A stretch of DNA of 64,000 bases from Sesamum alatum (taxonomy: Eukaryota > Streptophyta > Magnoliopsida > Lamiales > Pedaliaceae): NCBI GenBank assembly GCA_034509735.1, contig JACGWO010000004.1, positions 18,643,395-18,707,394 of the forward strand, written 5' to 3'. Positions 48,290 to 60,300 of this stretch are shown piece by piece. Numbering within the stretch: position 1 is the stretch's first letter; every line of letters begins with the position of its first letter. A program made the position numbers and the translations under genes. Below the pieces are notes generated by a model, which made no database searches, had not been told where the DNA came from, and was given only the letters and a program-made list of their open reading frames with translations.

Positions 48290-50462
48290 TGTTAGAATAG
48301 GTGACCAAAAAGTCAATTAGATTAGCTGTTCTGGGAACTATTCGTCGATCTTTATCAAAGTAATATTATATTGATGGATAAAGTAAGTATTCATCATTAG
48401 CAAAATATGTTTGTTGTGCTTACTACTCACATTGAATGGAGTTTCAATGTCACAACAAATGCCCACAGACTGATTGGTTAAACCCATTGAGTTGAGTTGC
48501 GCATAGAATGGCGGCTATGAAACCAACTCCTTGAGGGTCGGTCTGAAACGTTCCAAGTCGAGGACCTCGAGACTGGGCCTCGAGTACCCCATAGAGACTT
48601 GAACTAAGTATTGCATTCACTAGGTGTGTGCCGAGTTTCATCGGTGTCAGACCTAGGTCGTCTATGCAATTTTAGTGGGTTAATTGGCAAGGTAGTCGAC
48701 TGACTGAACTGACTCGCGAGAATCATCATATGGAAGCCTTAGAGGCTTGGTCGGTATGACTGAAATTCCCGATTCCGATAATACGGGATTAGTCCTTGGA
48801 CTTGAGGAATCATGGCAGTCGCATGCATATGAAAGTTGTATCTTGGATCTGGCGAGAGGTGACCATGTCTTTGATATGGTCAGTATAAGCCTTGTCCAGT
48901 GCAGTCGGAGTATGTAGTGAGGACGGTGGATTCCAAGAGAGAATCTGTCCCATGTCAGTATTTGACAGTTATGTCTCTTATGCCCTGAGATGGTTCAGAC
49001 TCTTCAAGTCTACGGCCGTAGCGATTGGTCGAGTAGGGAATGGTTCCCTAGGTCGATCAATAGAGACGCGTCTCGAGTTTGTAGCATAGTTGACTAATTC
49101 AGGATGGAAATCGCCAATTCCATGCCCTAGACTAAGGCCGGGAGATGGTCGACGGAAGGACTGTATCTGTATGGAATTCGGAGCCTAAATGTTCAGGCCA
49201 ACATTTACCTAGTCTCTAGTGCCATAGACCGTTGCTAGACGGCCACCCATGGTAACGGGCATTTCTGATTAATGGTTAATCAGAAATAATTAATTAAATT
49301 TAATTTAATTAACCAATTATATTGGACACAACCCCAAGTCTAGCTGAGGGTGCACCTAAAGAGTCACACACAAATAACTATGGAAGTAGTGGAATTAATT
49401 TAGAATTAATTCTGCAAGAAGTGAATTAATTTAATTGGATTAAATTAACTCAAGGAGAATATAAATGATTGGATCATTTATTGGGAAAATTCATTGGTGG
49501 ATGGCCCAAGAATTAATTAATTGAATTAATTAATTTTGGGCTTAATACCTTTAAATTAATTGGATTAAATTATTGGGTTTCGTTTAATTAATTGATTGGA
49601 TCAATTAATTAGTGTTTGAGCTTATGTTTATTTAATTGAATTAAATAAATTTTTGGATTTTAATAAGATATAAAATTAATTGGATCAATTTGAAACCCAT
49701 GGATCACTTGATTTAATTTGATTAAATCAAGACCGGTCAAAATCGGCCCATGACTTGAAATCAAAGCTCAAAGGTTTGATGCAAGTTTAAGAGGAGTTGA
49801 AAGTCCTCCATGTAAGCAATGATGTGGCTCCATGTAAGCAATGATGTGGCTTTCCATGATGGTTAGGTGGTCCACATATTGTGCCAACATGGTTGGAGGT
49901 TCAGCACAAGTTGTGCATTAGTGTGTAGGTGGTTTTGGAAACTACCTACAACTACACACATACTCTTCTAACTCCTCTATTGCACACAAACCACGAATTT
50001 CCCTCTCGAAATTACTCTTTTTGTATTCTTCTTGAAGCCTATTCAAGTTAAGAACAAAGAGGAATTCGAATATACTAATATGATAGTGTTATTCGGATTT
50101 TCTTCCACTAATCTCATTTCCATCTAGCAATGGATTGAGATTTTACTTTCCTAGTGTGGTGTGGATCATCTTTAGAGGGATTCTAAGTTGAGTCCTAAAG
50201 TGAACGGAAAATGAACGAAAAGGGAATCAACGTTTGTTGCCGTTCTACATGTGACACGAAAAAGGTAATGTTCCGATTTAAATTATTGCATTTTTCATTT
50301 CCTCCTCTAGCCACATGTTCAAGCATATTTTTCTACATATTATGATGCTTTTGAATACACCGAACGCCCGGAAAATTCAAAGGGAACACCCCTTTGAAAT
50401 CGTTTTAAATTTTTGTTTATTTTACGCTTCCACTGCGTTCTCGGGCCGTACCGATTCTTTCA
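48290..50462 (+). repeat. 3' LTR of X element B
   Basis: 2173 bp from TGTTAGAATAGGTGACC to ATTCTTTCA, followed at once by the CATTG target duplication. It contains a local tandem duplication (TCCATGTAAGCAATGATGTG twice, near 49808-49850). It is collinear with the solo LTRs. Confidence 0.93.
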
Positions 50463-50467
50463 CATTG

Positions 50468-53063
50468 TTCCTACCATTCTTAATAAAATCTCTTCCAATT
50501 CTACTTATTTGATAGATTCTATTGATGTATTGCATGGTAGACTAGGACATGTGAACTTTGCTTCTCTTAAAAGGTTGAAAAATATGAATCTTATAAACAT
50601 ATTTGATTCAAAGGAATGCTCTAAATGTATAGTCTGTGTAAAGGAAAAATATGTTTAAAAAAAAACCTTTTAAACTTATCACATCTAGAAGCACTGAATT
50701 TCTTGAATTTATTCATTCAGATCTAACTGATTTTAAAAATACATCAAGGAAAGGTGGTAAAAAAATATTATATCTCTTTGTTTATGCTTTTCGAGATTTA
50801 TTTATTAAAAGCAAAAGTTGAGGCTACTGAAATATTTTTAAAATTTAAAGCTGAATTTGAGAATCAATTGGATAAGAAAATTAAAAGACTTAAGTCTGAC
50901 AGAGATGGAGAATATAACACGATTCTCTTGAAGGAATTTTGTGAAACAAATAGAATAATCCATGAAACGAGCGCTCCTTATATATCCCAACAATGGCATA
51001 GTTGAACGAAAAAATAAAACCCTAAAAGAAATGATGAATGCTATGCTTCTAAGCACTGGTATGTCGGATAATATGTGGGGAAAACAGTTTTATCTGCATG
51101 TTATAGCATGCAGATAAAACGTCTTACGAAATGTTGAAGGTTTCACACCTAACCTTGGTTGTCTCAAAGTGTGGGTGTGTTTGGCTAAAGTAGCATATCC
51201 TGAATTTAGGAAAACAAATATAGGACCTAAGATATTTGATTATGTGTTTATTGGGTACGCCAGAACAATGTTGCTTATAGATTTATGTGTTTAAATGATA
51301 ACTGTCTCTGTGAATCTAGAGATGCTAAATTCTTTGAACTTGTTTTCCCTCTTAATAAGGCTCTTAAAATTGTTGTAGCTTCATCTAGAAATAACTTAGA
51401 GCCTTTGAGAATCTCCTCAAATTCTGTTGTGAATGAACTTAGGAGTAAGAGACAAAACATTGAAACTAGTTTTGAACCAGATTCCTAACAGTATTTCTAC
51501 CTGAAAATTTTGATAAAATAGATGAACATTTTGTTTCAATATTTTTAGTTGATGAAGACCCCAAAACTTATGTAGAGGCCTTAACATCTATAGACTCTAG
51601 TTTTTAGAAAGAATTCCATCATGACAAATCACATTGGGGATTTAGTTGATTTACCGAAAGGGGTAGGCCCATTAAGTGAAAATAGGTCTTCAAAAAAAAA
51701 ATTAGACCAGATGGATCTATGAAAAATTAAAAACTAGATTAGTGGTTGTAGGATATACTCAGAAGAAAGGTATGGACCGGATTCCTAATAGTATTTCTCC
51801 TATGACAAAAATTGCAATCAATAGAACCTTAATTCCACTTTCAGCTATATATAGACTAGTAATTCATATAATGGTTGTAAAAATTGTGTTTTGAAACGGT
51901 GACTTAGAAGAAAAAAAAATATATGGAACAACCTGAAGGATTTATAGTTCCTGATTAAGAAAATAAAGTATACAAACTTTGAAAGTCACTCTATGATCTT
52001 AAATAGGCTCCCAAACAATGGTATGAGAAATCCGATCATATTCCAATAACTAATGGATATAATGTCAATGCATCAGATACTTGTGTTTATTCAAAGTTGT
52101 TTGGATCAGATTATGTGATTATATGTTTATATGTGGATGAGATGCTCATTTTTTGTACCAAACTAGAAGTAGTCAATCAAACCAAGAAATTTTTGTCTTC
52201 ATGTTTTGGTATGAAAGACTTGGTGAAACTAATGTAATCCTTGGTGTTAAAACTAGAAAAACTGAAAGTGGGTTCTTGTGTCAATCACTCTATATAGAGA
52301 AAAATCTAAGAAAATTTAATTGTCATGATAAAATGCCTGTTAGAACACCCAATGATCCAAGCATATGCCTGAAAAAGATTAATGGTGATGGTGTTCCACA
52401 AGCTGAGTATGTCAAAATTATAGGGAGCATTATGCTCCTCATGAATTATACTAGAACCGACATAGCCTATGCAATAAGAAGACTAAGTCGTTACACTCAT
52501 AACCCCAATAAAGAACATTGGAATGCACTTCGCCGCTTGTAAAGATACCCAAAGGGTACAAAGAACTTATGTTTGCACTTCAATAAATTTCCTGCGCTGT
52601 AAGAAGAGTTTTGTGATGCAAACTGGGTAACAAATAACGATGAGGTGAGTTCAACTAGTGGTTATGTTCTTACTTTGGGCGGTGGATCTATCTCTTGAAA
52701 TGTACAAAATAAACTTGTATTGCACGCTCTACCATGGAATCTGAGTTTATTGCTCTTGATTTAGCAATTCAAGAAGCCAAGAGGTTGAGAAATCTGCTAG
52801 GAGATGTACCATCGTGGGGGTCATCTATATCGATCTCCCTACACTGCGATTCTCAAGTTGTTATTAGGATTGCCCAAAACTCTACGCACAATGGCAAACG
52901 AAGGCATATTCGCATCCATGGTGCAATAAGAGCCCTCCTGAAGAATGGAGTGATCTCCCTGGATTATGTGAGGTCCATGAGGAACTTGGCAGATCCTCTC
53001 ACAAAAGGACAACCAGAAAAGTTATCCTTGAGACTTCAAGGGCAATGGGGCTCAAAATCCTAG
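50468..53063 (+). pseudogene. Copia family Y pol (integrase, RT, RNase H), broken
   Basis: It resumes after the CATTG duplication with LHGRLGHVNFASLKRL (about 50533), CSKCIVCVKEKY, the integrase piece HSDLTDFKN (about 50717), DKKIKRLKSDRDGEYNT (about 50872) and IIHETSAPYIS. RT is in pieces: DLVDLPKGVGP (about 51643), and YVDE at about 52130 where copia has YVDD, so a catalytic aspartate is lost. The RT end lies at 52265-52530 and RNase H at 52734-53063 (ESEFIALDLAIQEAKRL, LHCDSQVVIRIAQN, DPLTKGQPEKL). Confidence 0.88.
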
Positions 53064-53554
53064 ATTGGTGCAATATGGTAAATAATGTCATATGTGAATA
53101 AAATCCAAGCCCTATACACTGGGTGGTTTTGGTAAAGGACTTGATGAATGATCCTGACAAATTGTGGTCGGGAAGATAGCTTCATAGCTCAGTGGATGAG
53201 TGGTCTATAGAAATGTGGAGTTGATGAAGCTATCTAGATGAGTGTGAAGGTAAGCCGCCTTCTATGAAAGAAAAAGAGTTCTTTCTAGAGCACTCATACA
53301 AACTCAAGGTATTAGTGCAGGTTTAAAGCGCTCAGAGTTTATATCACGGATAACGAGCTCTAAGAAAATAATACGTGTTGCGGCAATCCCAACTTGAGGT
53401 ATCGAAAGTTCAAAATTTATATCACTTTCTTTAGTTAGGTTGTAACCTCACCTCAGTATGCATTAATCTAATCGAAAGATATTAATGCTTAAATATTCCT
53501 TCCTTCACTCAGAAAATTATTTTCTTAATCTAAGTCAGTCATTCGTGTGGGGAA
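53064..53554 (+). other. Post-pol region of Y with polypurine tract
   Basis: Parallel to 38401-39341 without the insertion found there. The tract GTGTGGGGAA (about 53545-53554) abuts the 3' LTR. Confidence 0.7.
53176..53233 (+). other. tRNA-like hairpin in Y post-pol region (right copy)
   Basis: ATAGCTTCAT (53176-53185) and ATGAAGCTAT (53224-53233) again form a perfect 10-bp stem around TAGCTCAGTGGATGAGTGG. The inner hairpin is CTATA-GAAA-TGTGG; relative to the left copy two stem bases changed, and both still pair as G-T. Confidence 0.55.
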
Positions 53555-54175
53555 TGTTGGGAATGACTAACTAAAGTAAATCTTTTTTCTTTTTCCCATA
53601 TAGATTCACAACCAACTTTCTACTTATACATATTGAGCCTCCTGTTGGTTTTGAAATAAGTGTGAGTGGGTGGATTTTTGGAAAAACTTCCACACAGGCG
53701 CGCCCGTCCCGTTCAGTCTGTGCTAAGCCGGGCACGCACAGTTATATTAGTTTTTTTGAGAAATTACACTAGAATCCTATAGATTTTCATTTTGAAAGTT
53801 TCAAAGTTGACCAAGTCATAGAGGTTGAGAAAAATCCTCCTTGTATAACCGTTTGGTGTCTGCAAGAGATTGAGTCTTGCTACATAAAATTCTCAATGTT
53901 CAAGGCTTTATTCTCATATAAATAACTTCAGTTAGTGCTTCATTTAACACACGAAAAACCGAGCTTCTTCACCCCCTTGTTGCTTCTGGTTCCTCTTTTT
54001 CTGAGTGTTATTCTGGGTGAATTGTTGCAAATTCTCTACCACAAGTGCACGTGCTAAGGGGTGTAGCTGTGTGAACTTGAGGAGCGATTGGTTGTTCCTA
54101 TTTGCACCTCGATAGCACCGAAATTTTGCTTTCAAGACAGTGATTTTTCCACGGCACAACATTATTTTTCTTACA
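53555..54175 (+). repeat. 3' LTR of copia family Y (right)
   Basis: 621 bp from TGTTGGGAATGACTAACTAA to TTATTTTTCTTACA. TATA box at 53917-53924. It matches the left LTR apart from indels such as the C run. A microsatellite begins directly after it. Confidence 0.85.
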
Positions 54176-54176
54176 A

Positions 54177-54241
<65 letters not shown>
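54176..54241. repeat. Compound microsatellite (AT)n-(GA)n
   Basis: About 13 AT units, then AGAA and about 17 GA/AG units ending GATATGG, immediately next to the Y LTR end. Confidence 0.9.
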
Positions 54242-55185
54242 TGGCTCGAACTGTTTTCATTAGATTTGCTTAAGAGTTGTTGTCAAAAACATAGAATCAC
54301 CCCATGACAAAAAATCATGAGTTCAAGTCTCACTAATGCGTGAGTATTGATTTATCGTAATTGTGGTTGTTGATCTATTGTGATCATAGTTATTGATTAA
54401 TCATATCTATTTTATATTGGTAATTTATATATATTGATTGTTCAGAATGAAAATTAATAATATAATTGTAATTGATTAATAAAAAAAGAAACGTAAAATC
54501 GTCCAATTACAACAGATGACTACCTTTAACTATTTAACCAGAACCTTCGTAAAACATAATAAGATTGTTAGATAATTACATAACAGATTGTGAAACTTAT
54601 ACAAAAAAATAAGAAGGAAAAATAGAATAATACAAAGTTTACATAAAATTCAAAGTATAGTTTTTTTAGAGAAAAACATGCTTTTTATAGATATTATTGA
54701 AAATCATCCAGCAAGAATTGATAATATGTGAGAATTATTTAATATTAACATTTTAACACGTCCCCGTTACGTACAAACTCTAGCACGTCAAAATTTTTTC
54801 TTTTTCAAATAAGTGGAAATGGAATTCGAATCCAAGAATTCTTGTTTGAGTTGGATCTAAGACCATACAAATTGACTACCTCATCTAAAAGTGATTGGAT
54901 AGGAAAATAATTTAATATTGATATTTTCATGGAGGGATATGTGTTAAACCCTTTTAACATCCGAGTGCAGACTTTGCCAGAATTTGGAGTATAATTTGCC
55001 ATCCATAGTCACTCAAAAATTTCATGACAATGACAAAATTCTGTACAATTACAATAGACGGCCAATATATCAACTATACATAATTAGGACACCTGTGAAA
55101 TATTATAAGAAATTAATAATATTGTTGTCTCAGATAATAAAACGTTTACGTCCCATAGTAAATAAAAATGTAATATTAGTTCAAA
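54242..55185. other. AT-rich intergenic DNA
   Basis: No gene recognised. Short segments (about 54317-54345, 54825-54895) have tRNA-promoter-like words seen in SINEs, but no complete element is evident. Confidence 0.45.
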
Positions 55186-56225
55186 TTTTTTGACCGAGTC
55201 AAACTTTAATATAATTGTTTAACAACAGAAATATCCTCAGGCATGTTCTGTAATTACCAAAAGCTAGAGGGAGTGTCAAAGTAACGTTTATGGGGATGAG
55301 TAATATGACTTCAATATTTTTTTATTATTTATACCAACTTTTAATTTAAGTTTAAATTATTTTATTTTTTTAATTGAATATCTATATAAAATTACACTTT
55401 TTAATAATTTAAATATTAAGTTAATTATTCAATTAATATATGTATAAAAATTAATTAGTTACTAGATTATAAATTTAAATTAAAAAAATTATCACACCTG
55501 TATAAATTATTTTAAGTTATTAAATTAATAAATTATACATATATATATATATATTTATACATATATATGTGAATATATAGATACATATACATTTATGCTT
55601 AGATAGGTAGATGTTGGGCAAAGGAAAAGGAGGGCAAGGCTAGGCCGCGGTGAGGGCAAGCGACGGGGAGGCTGCAAACAGGGTTTGGGGTGGCCATGGC
55701 GGTGGAGTTGGGGAAGAAGGATTAATTGTTTTTTTAAAAAGTAAATTAATAATTTAAATTATTTTTATAATAAAGAAATTTTTTATTTTACTAATTCTCA
55801 TATGATTTATAAAAAAATCCATAAATTATTTTGAATTGTAACTAATTAATTTTAGTTCAATTTAATTATAAATCAAAAAAGAATAAATATTCTTTTAATT
55901 TTAAGAATTTTAAGTAATTTCACAAAGTGTGATAATTTTGTAATTTAAACTTTTAATATAATAACTAATTTTATTAATATATTAATTAAATAATTTAATA
56001 TTTTAATTATTAAAAGGTATAATTTCATATAGGATTCAATTAAAAAAGTTAATAAAAAAATTTAATCTTAAATTAAATAATAAAAAAATATATAAAGTGT
56101 CATATTACTCATCCCCATAAATATTATTTTGATGCCCCTCTACCTTTTGGTAATTAGAGAAACACCCCTAAGGTCATTTTCGTCCTTGAAAAATTATATT
56201 AATGTTTTACTCAGTTAACAAGAGC
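55186..56225. repeat. Large foldback element with GC-rich centre
   Basis: Inverted arms of about 125 bp: TTTATGGGGATGAGTAATAT (about 55289) pairs with ATATTACTCATCCCCATAAA (about 56102), and TAATTACCAAAAGCTAGAGG with CCTCTACCTTTTGGTAATTA. A purine- and G-rich block at about 55610-55725 sits in an otherwise AT-rich interior. Non-coding; class not determined, possibly MULE-like. Confidence 0.6.
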
Positions 56226-56364
56226 ATTTTGGGATTTTAAAGGTTGTCAGGGGTGGTTTCCATAATTTTTCAAAAGGAATGGGTAGTTTGTGTAAAAGGA
56301 CAATAGGTGATGGGCGTAAATATAATTATTCCTTTTTAATTTATTCTCATTTTACGATTTTATC

Positions 56365-56538
56365 ACATTGCATCCAATAAGTTGAAAATTTTCTCAATTT
56401 TAGTCCTCACGTGCATTTGTTGTCTAATAATTAATCAAAATATACGAAAATGCAAGTGAGATTGCTTACAGCTCTATTAATTATTGGACACGTGAGGACT
56501 AAAATTGAGAAAATTTTCAACTTATGTGATGCAATATG
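56365..56538. repeat. Short foldback MITE
   Basis: 174 bp. The arms AAGTTGAAAATTTTCTCAAT and ATTGAGAAAATTTTCAACTT are perfect inverses, and the outer words CACATTGCAT / ATGCAATATG continue the pairing. It lies about 0.8 kb downstream of the ANT stop. Confidence 0.75.
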
Positions 56539-57336
56539 AAAAAATTATAACAAATAGGACTAAATTGAAAAAAAAAATCCGTAAAATATGAAACCAAAAA
56601 TACGATTTTATTAAATTCAAACCCATATTATAAGTGTGACAATATTCGACCTTAACCAACAGACCAGAACGACTATCAGCATATGGAAGAAATGAAGAAT
56701 GATTGGGTGCAAGTGCCACATCTGTACATAAACTTGCTTTCCAAGTCCAAAATAGCAGCAAGTTGAGGGGGAAAAGTTTAAAGGAAAATTTTTAAGCATT
56801 AGTGCTACTTAAAATAGGAGACAAATCATAAGTAACAATGCCCCATAAATCCCAAAAGCATCCCAACTAAAATCCTTATCAAAGAATCTCCTTCCGCTCC
56901 TTTTTGAATTATGGGAGGGAATGTCTGTTAACTTTGGGGAAAGCTCAGAGGAGGAAAAGGAGAATGGTTATGATTGTGTCATGGAGAAATGTTTATAGTG
57001 TGGTCAAAGAAGCATTCCTCCTTTTGCATTATTGGGAAACATGAGCTGCTTTTCTGTACTTGAATGGAACTAACATAAAGGAAGATAAAGCAGATCCAAT
57101 TATACACAAGAATTTTAATCATGAGAGACCCCTCCTCCCCCTCATAACATTCCCTCCATTTTGCAAAATCTTGATCAAAAAAAGGGTTTTCTGAGCTTTG
57201 GAAAAAGTTTCCAAACACTTAGTTACAGATAGATTACTGGATCCCACCCTTAATTCCCAATGTCATTCATCACTACAGAAAAAAGCTAAGCAAACATGCC
57301 ACCAGTTCATGCAAAAAGATTTGCACGAACGGTCGT
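56539..57336 (-). other. Downstream region and probable 3' UTR of ANT
   Basis: No separate gene seen. The part nearest the stop codon (about 57000-57336) has higher complexity than the AT-rich DNA beyond and is the likely 3' UTR. No clear AATAAA on the minus strand was found, so the end is undefined. Confidence 0.4.
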
Positions 57337-60300
57337 TTAGGCATCGTTCCAGGCAGCAAAAACCGGCAAGTGATCCGTGGTGAGTGGAACAGGCCTCAGC
57401 TGAGGCGTTGAAATCCAGGCGGTCACGTTGCTTGAGGGATTGTTGATGAACTTGGTTGCCAAGGTGTTGTTATGAATAGGCTTTGCGGATAGGATATGGG
57501 CACCGTATTTATCCGGGCTAGCTTCTCTCGAGCAGCTCAAGCTCGTAACCAGCGATGATGCATTTGAAAAATGAGGCGCAGTACCGGATTCATCCAACGC
57601 GGTTTGGCTTGAATGGATACCAATCAGATCATGGAAGGCCATTGAGAAAGGAGGATTATGATAATTTCCAACGTTAACTGATTCTATATTAATGTTTTCT
57701 TGAAGTTGAGGGGGCTGATGTTGTAGCACCATTTTCCAGTCTAACATGGTCCCGACATTCTCCACCTGACTCTGAGCTGTTGCGTTGTGCTCGACAGCCG
57801 CCTCTGAATTCGACTTCTCCTCCTTACTCCGTCTCGCTATCTCCCCAGTAGGCAGAGTGTTGCTGGCCATGATTTTCTCAACGTCGTATCGGGATATGTC
57901 GAAGTTAGTGACGGCGTTCGCGCCCCGGAACTTGATTGCAGCAATGTCATAAGCCTCAGCTGCTTCTTCCTGTGTGCCTGAAATTTGATCCAAGAAAAAA
58001 ACATTCATCTCAAGCCTGTTCAGACACACTAATCAAGAATGTCACATAAGAAAGACCTTTTCTGTTCTCCTTTATCATTTTGTCTCGTTGGAAACAGCCT
58101 TAGAAAAAGTTAAGTCCCACTAAAATTAGCCTTACAAAAGCATCACCACTGGCTCAAAAAAGGGTAGCATGAGAGCAAATAAAGACATAAGATAGAATCT
58201 AAATAGGCACAGAAGCAACCCATTTGCAGACCAGTTGCATTCCTACAAAGGAAGAAACTTACTGAAAGTTCCCAGGTAGAGGTCCTTGTTGCCGGCCACA
58301 CGGCCGATCCGGGCTTGCCATCTTCCATGCTGATGATGCCTGTTAACAAGAAATACACCAAATCTTTTGATCATTGGACATTATATATATATAAGGATAG
58401 AGTTCTAACAGGTTAACGAAAACGACAATGTCGACCTCGTGACACCTCTGTAGATCGAAGCACCTCTCGAAAATCCACTACTTTTCCTGGAATTGGAAAA
58501 CACAAGCCAACGTGTGTAAGAATCAAGACAAACAAATTACGTTAGGATATGAATTGATAACTGTGTTAACCTTCTCAAGTGTGCCACGTATTCTTGTCGT
58601 GTCATGTTCTTCATTTCCTCAAGTTCTTGATGGTAGTTTTCCAGCTGCAAGAACACAGCAAACTTGCATAACTCTGCCAGCTTAAACAAGAAGAAGAAAG
58701 CAAAAAATAACAGGTGAAAATGGCATTTTTACTGCAAAGTTGATATGGGTAGAAGGACCCCAATACTTGAGAGCAGCGAGATCATATGCTCTAGCAGCCT
58801 TCTCTTCCATATCATACCCTCCTGAAACATTATCAATGGTAAACGAATCACAACTCATATGTCATCTTCTAATAGAATTTGATTCAATTTACCTCTACGT
58901 GATATTATAAATGAGCAAATTCCTTCTTATGAAAAATAATATTAATTTATCTCCTTATATTCTTTAAAATGGAGTAATTTACTTCCCTCGACAGGGAGGT
59001 AAATTGTTCTATTTTAAAAAAACACGGGGATAAATTGATTTATTTTAAAAAATATAAGAAGATAAATTATTGTTTTATTTTTTATAGGAGAGTAATTTAC
59101 ATATTTGTAATATCACAAAGGGTTACTTGCATTTTTCCATCTTCTAATATTAAGCTATTGAATTTTCTTTTTCTTTTAACAACTAGCTGAAAAATAAATT
59201 TTTCATCCTACGCCTTTTGGGTGTTACTTTTTGTCCACTGATTTCAATTTTACAATTATACCACTTAATTCAATTTTTACCGAAAAATATCAATTTCGCT
59301 CGAAAAAATGGAGTTGTTGCGTGCGAAGTAAGTGCCTTTTTCCTACGAAATTGATTCGATACAAATATTGTTTTCAATTCAAAACTTAAATTTAGTCTGA
59401 ACCAAAAGTATCACCCAATAATGTACGGAAATTGAACTTTTGCTAAACTAGTGAATTTATGAATTCTTACCAAGATAGACTGAAGATTGTATGATTTGAC
59501 GGGAACAGCAAACCCGGGCCGAAAGACATAGAAATTCATACCAAGAATTAGAAAATGAAAATGGAGGAAAAGATGACAGTCAAAGGTTGTAGGTTAAGAA
59601 AGAACAGTGTTAGAGGAGTTCTTGTCTTTTTTCTTTCTTTGCTAACCTTGCCTTCCTTTCCTAGTCTGCCCCTCCTTCTTGCAGCTGTTGTCCCATAAGT
59701 GAGCTTCATACCTACCTGTCCAGCGGTGTCTGTCCAAGACAAATAATGCAAATATCATTTCATCAAACCCAAAAAATCATGACTGCTGACAATAAACCAC
59801 ACCGAATCTTGAAAATACGATATTGAAAAATTTAAAACTTCGGTAGTAATGATGACCTTGTGACACCTCTATACTGAGATGTTCTCTGTCCAAATGTGTC
59901 AATAGATTTCCTATGAACAGTTTGCTTCTCTCCCAGCTTCTCAGACCCTCTCTTCTTAGTTTCCATGGCGACACAGTCAGTGGTGGTCTCAGTGGGTGAG
60001 ATCTGTCTTGAAGCAGTTACAAAGCTTGTTTGAGAACCAGGACCCATAGACAACGTCAAAGACTGCAAATCTCCACAACCCATTGTTCCTCTATCTTCAA
60101 ATGCATGGTTATGATGATGAATCCATGATTTCAGACACGGGATTTCATCCTCAGACATTGGAGGTACCTGAGTGTTACACCCCACAAGCTTGTTGTGTTG
60201 CTCCTCGTTTGTTGTTTGGTAGACAGAAGGATTGCAGCCAAGCCCGGAATAGTACTGTTGTTGTTGTTGTTGTCTGAAAGGCTCTTGATTATATAAACAA

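Larger units (their letters stand above)
41315..50462 (+). mobile_element. Copia family X element B, nested in family Y
   Basis: 9148 bp bounded by TGTTAGAATAGG at 41315 and ATTCTTTCA at 50462, flanked by perfect 5-bp CATTG copies (41310-41314 and 50463-50467). It lies between the Y protease and pre-integrase, which join logically when it is removed. It contains a truncated 5' LTR, leader, gag, decayed pol, polypurine tract and a complete 3' LTR, plus a PIF-like element inside gag. Confidence 0.95.

Noticed and set aside
54317..54345. GAGTTCAAGTCTC, B-box-like, possible SINE
   Set aside because: No convincing A box, poly(A) end or target duplication could be defined.
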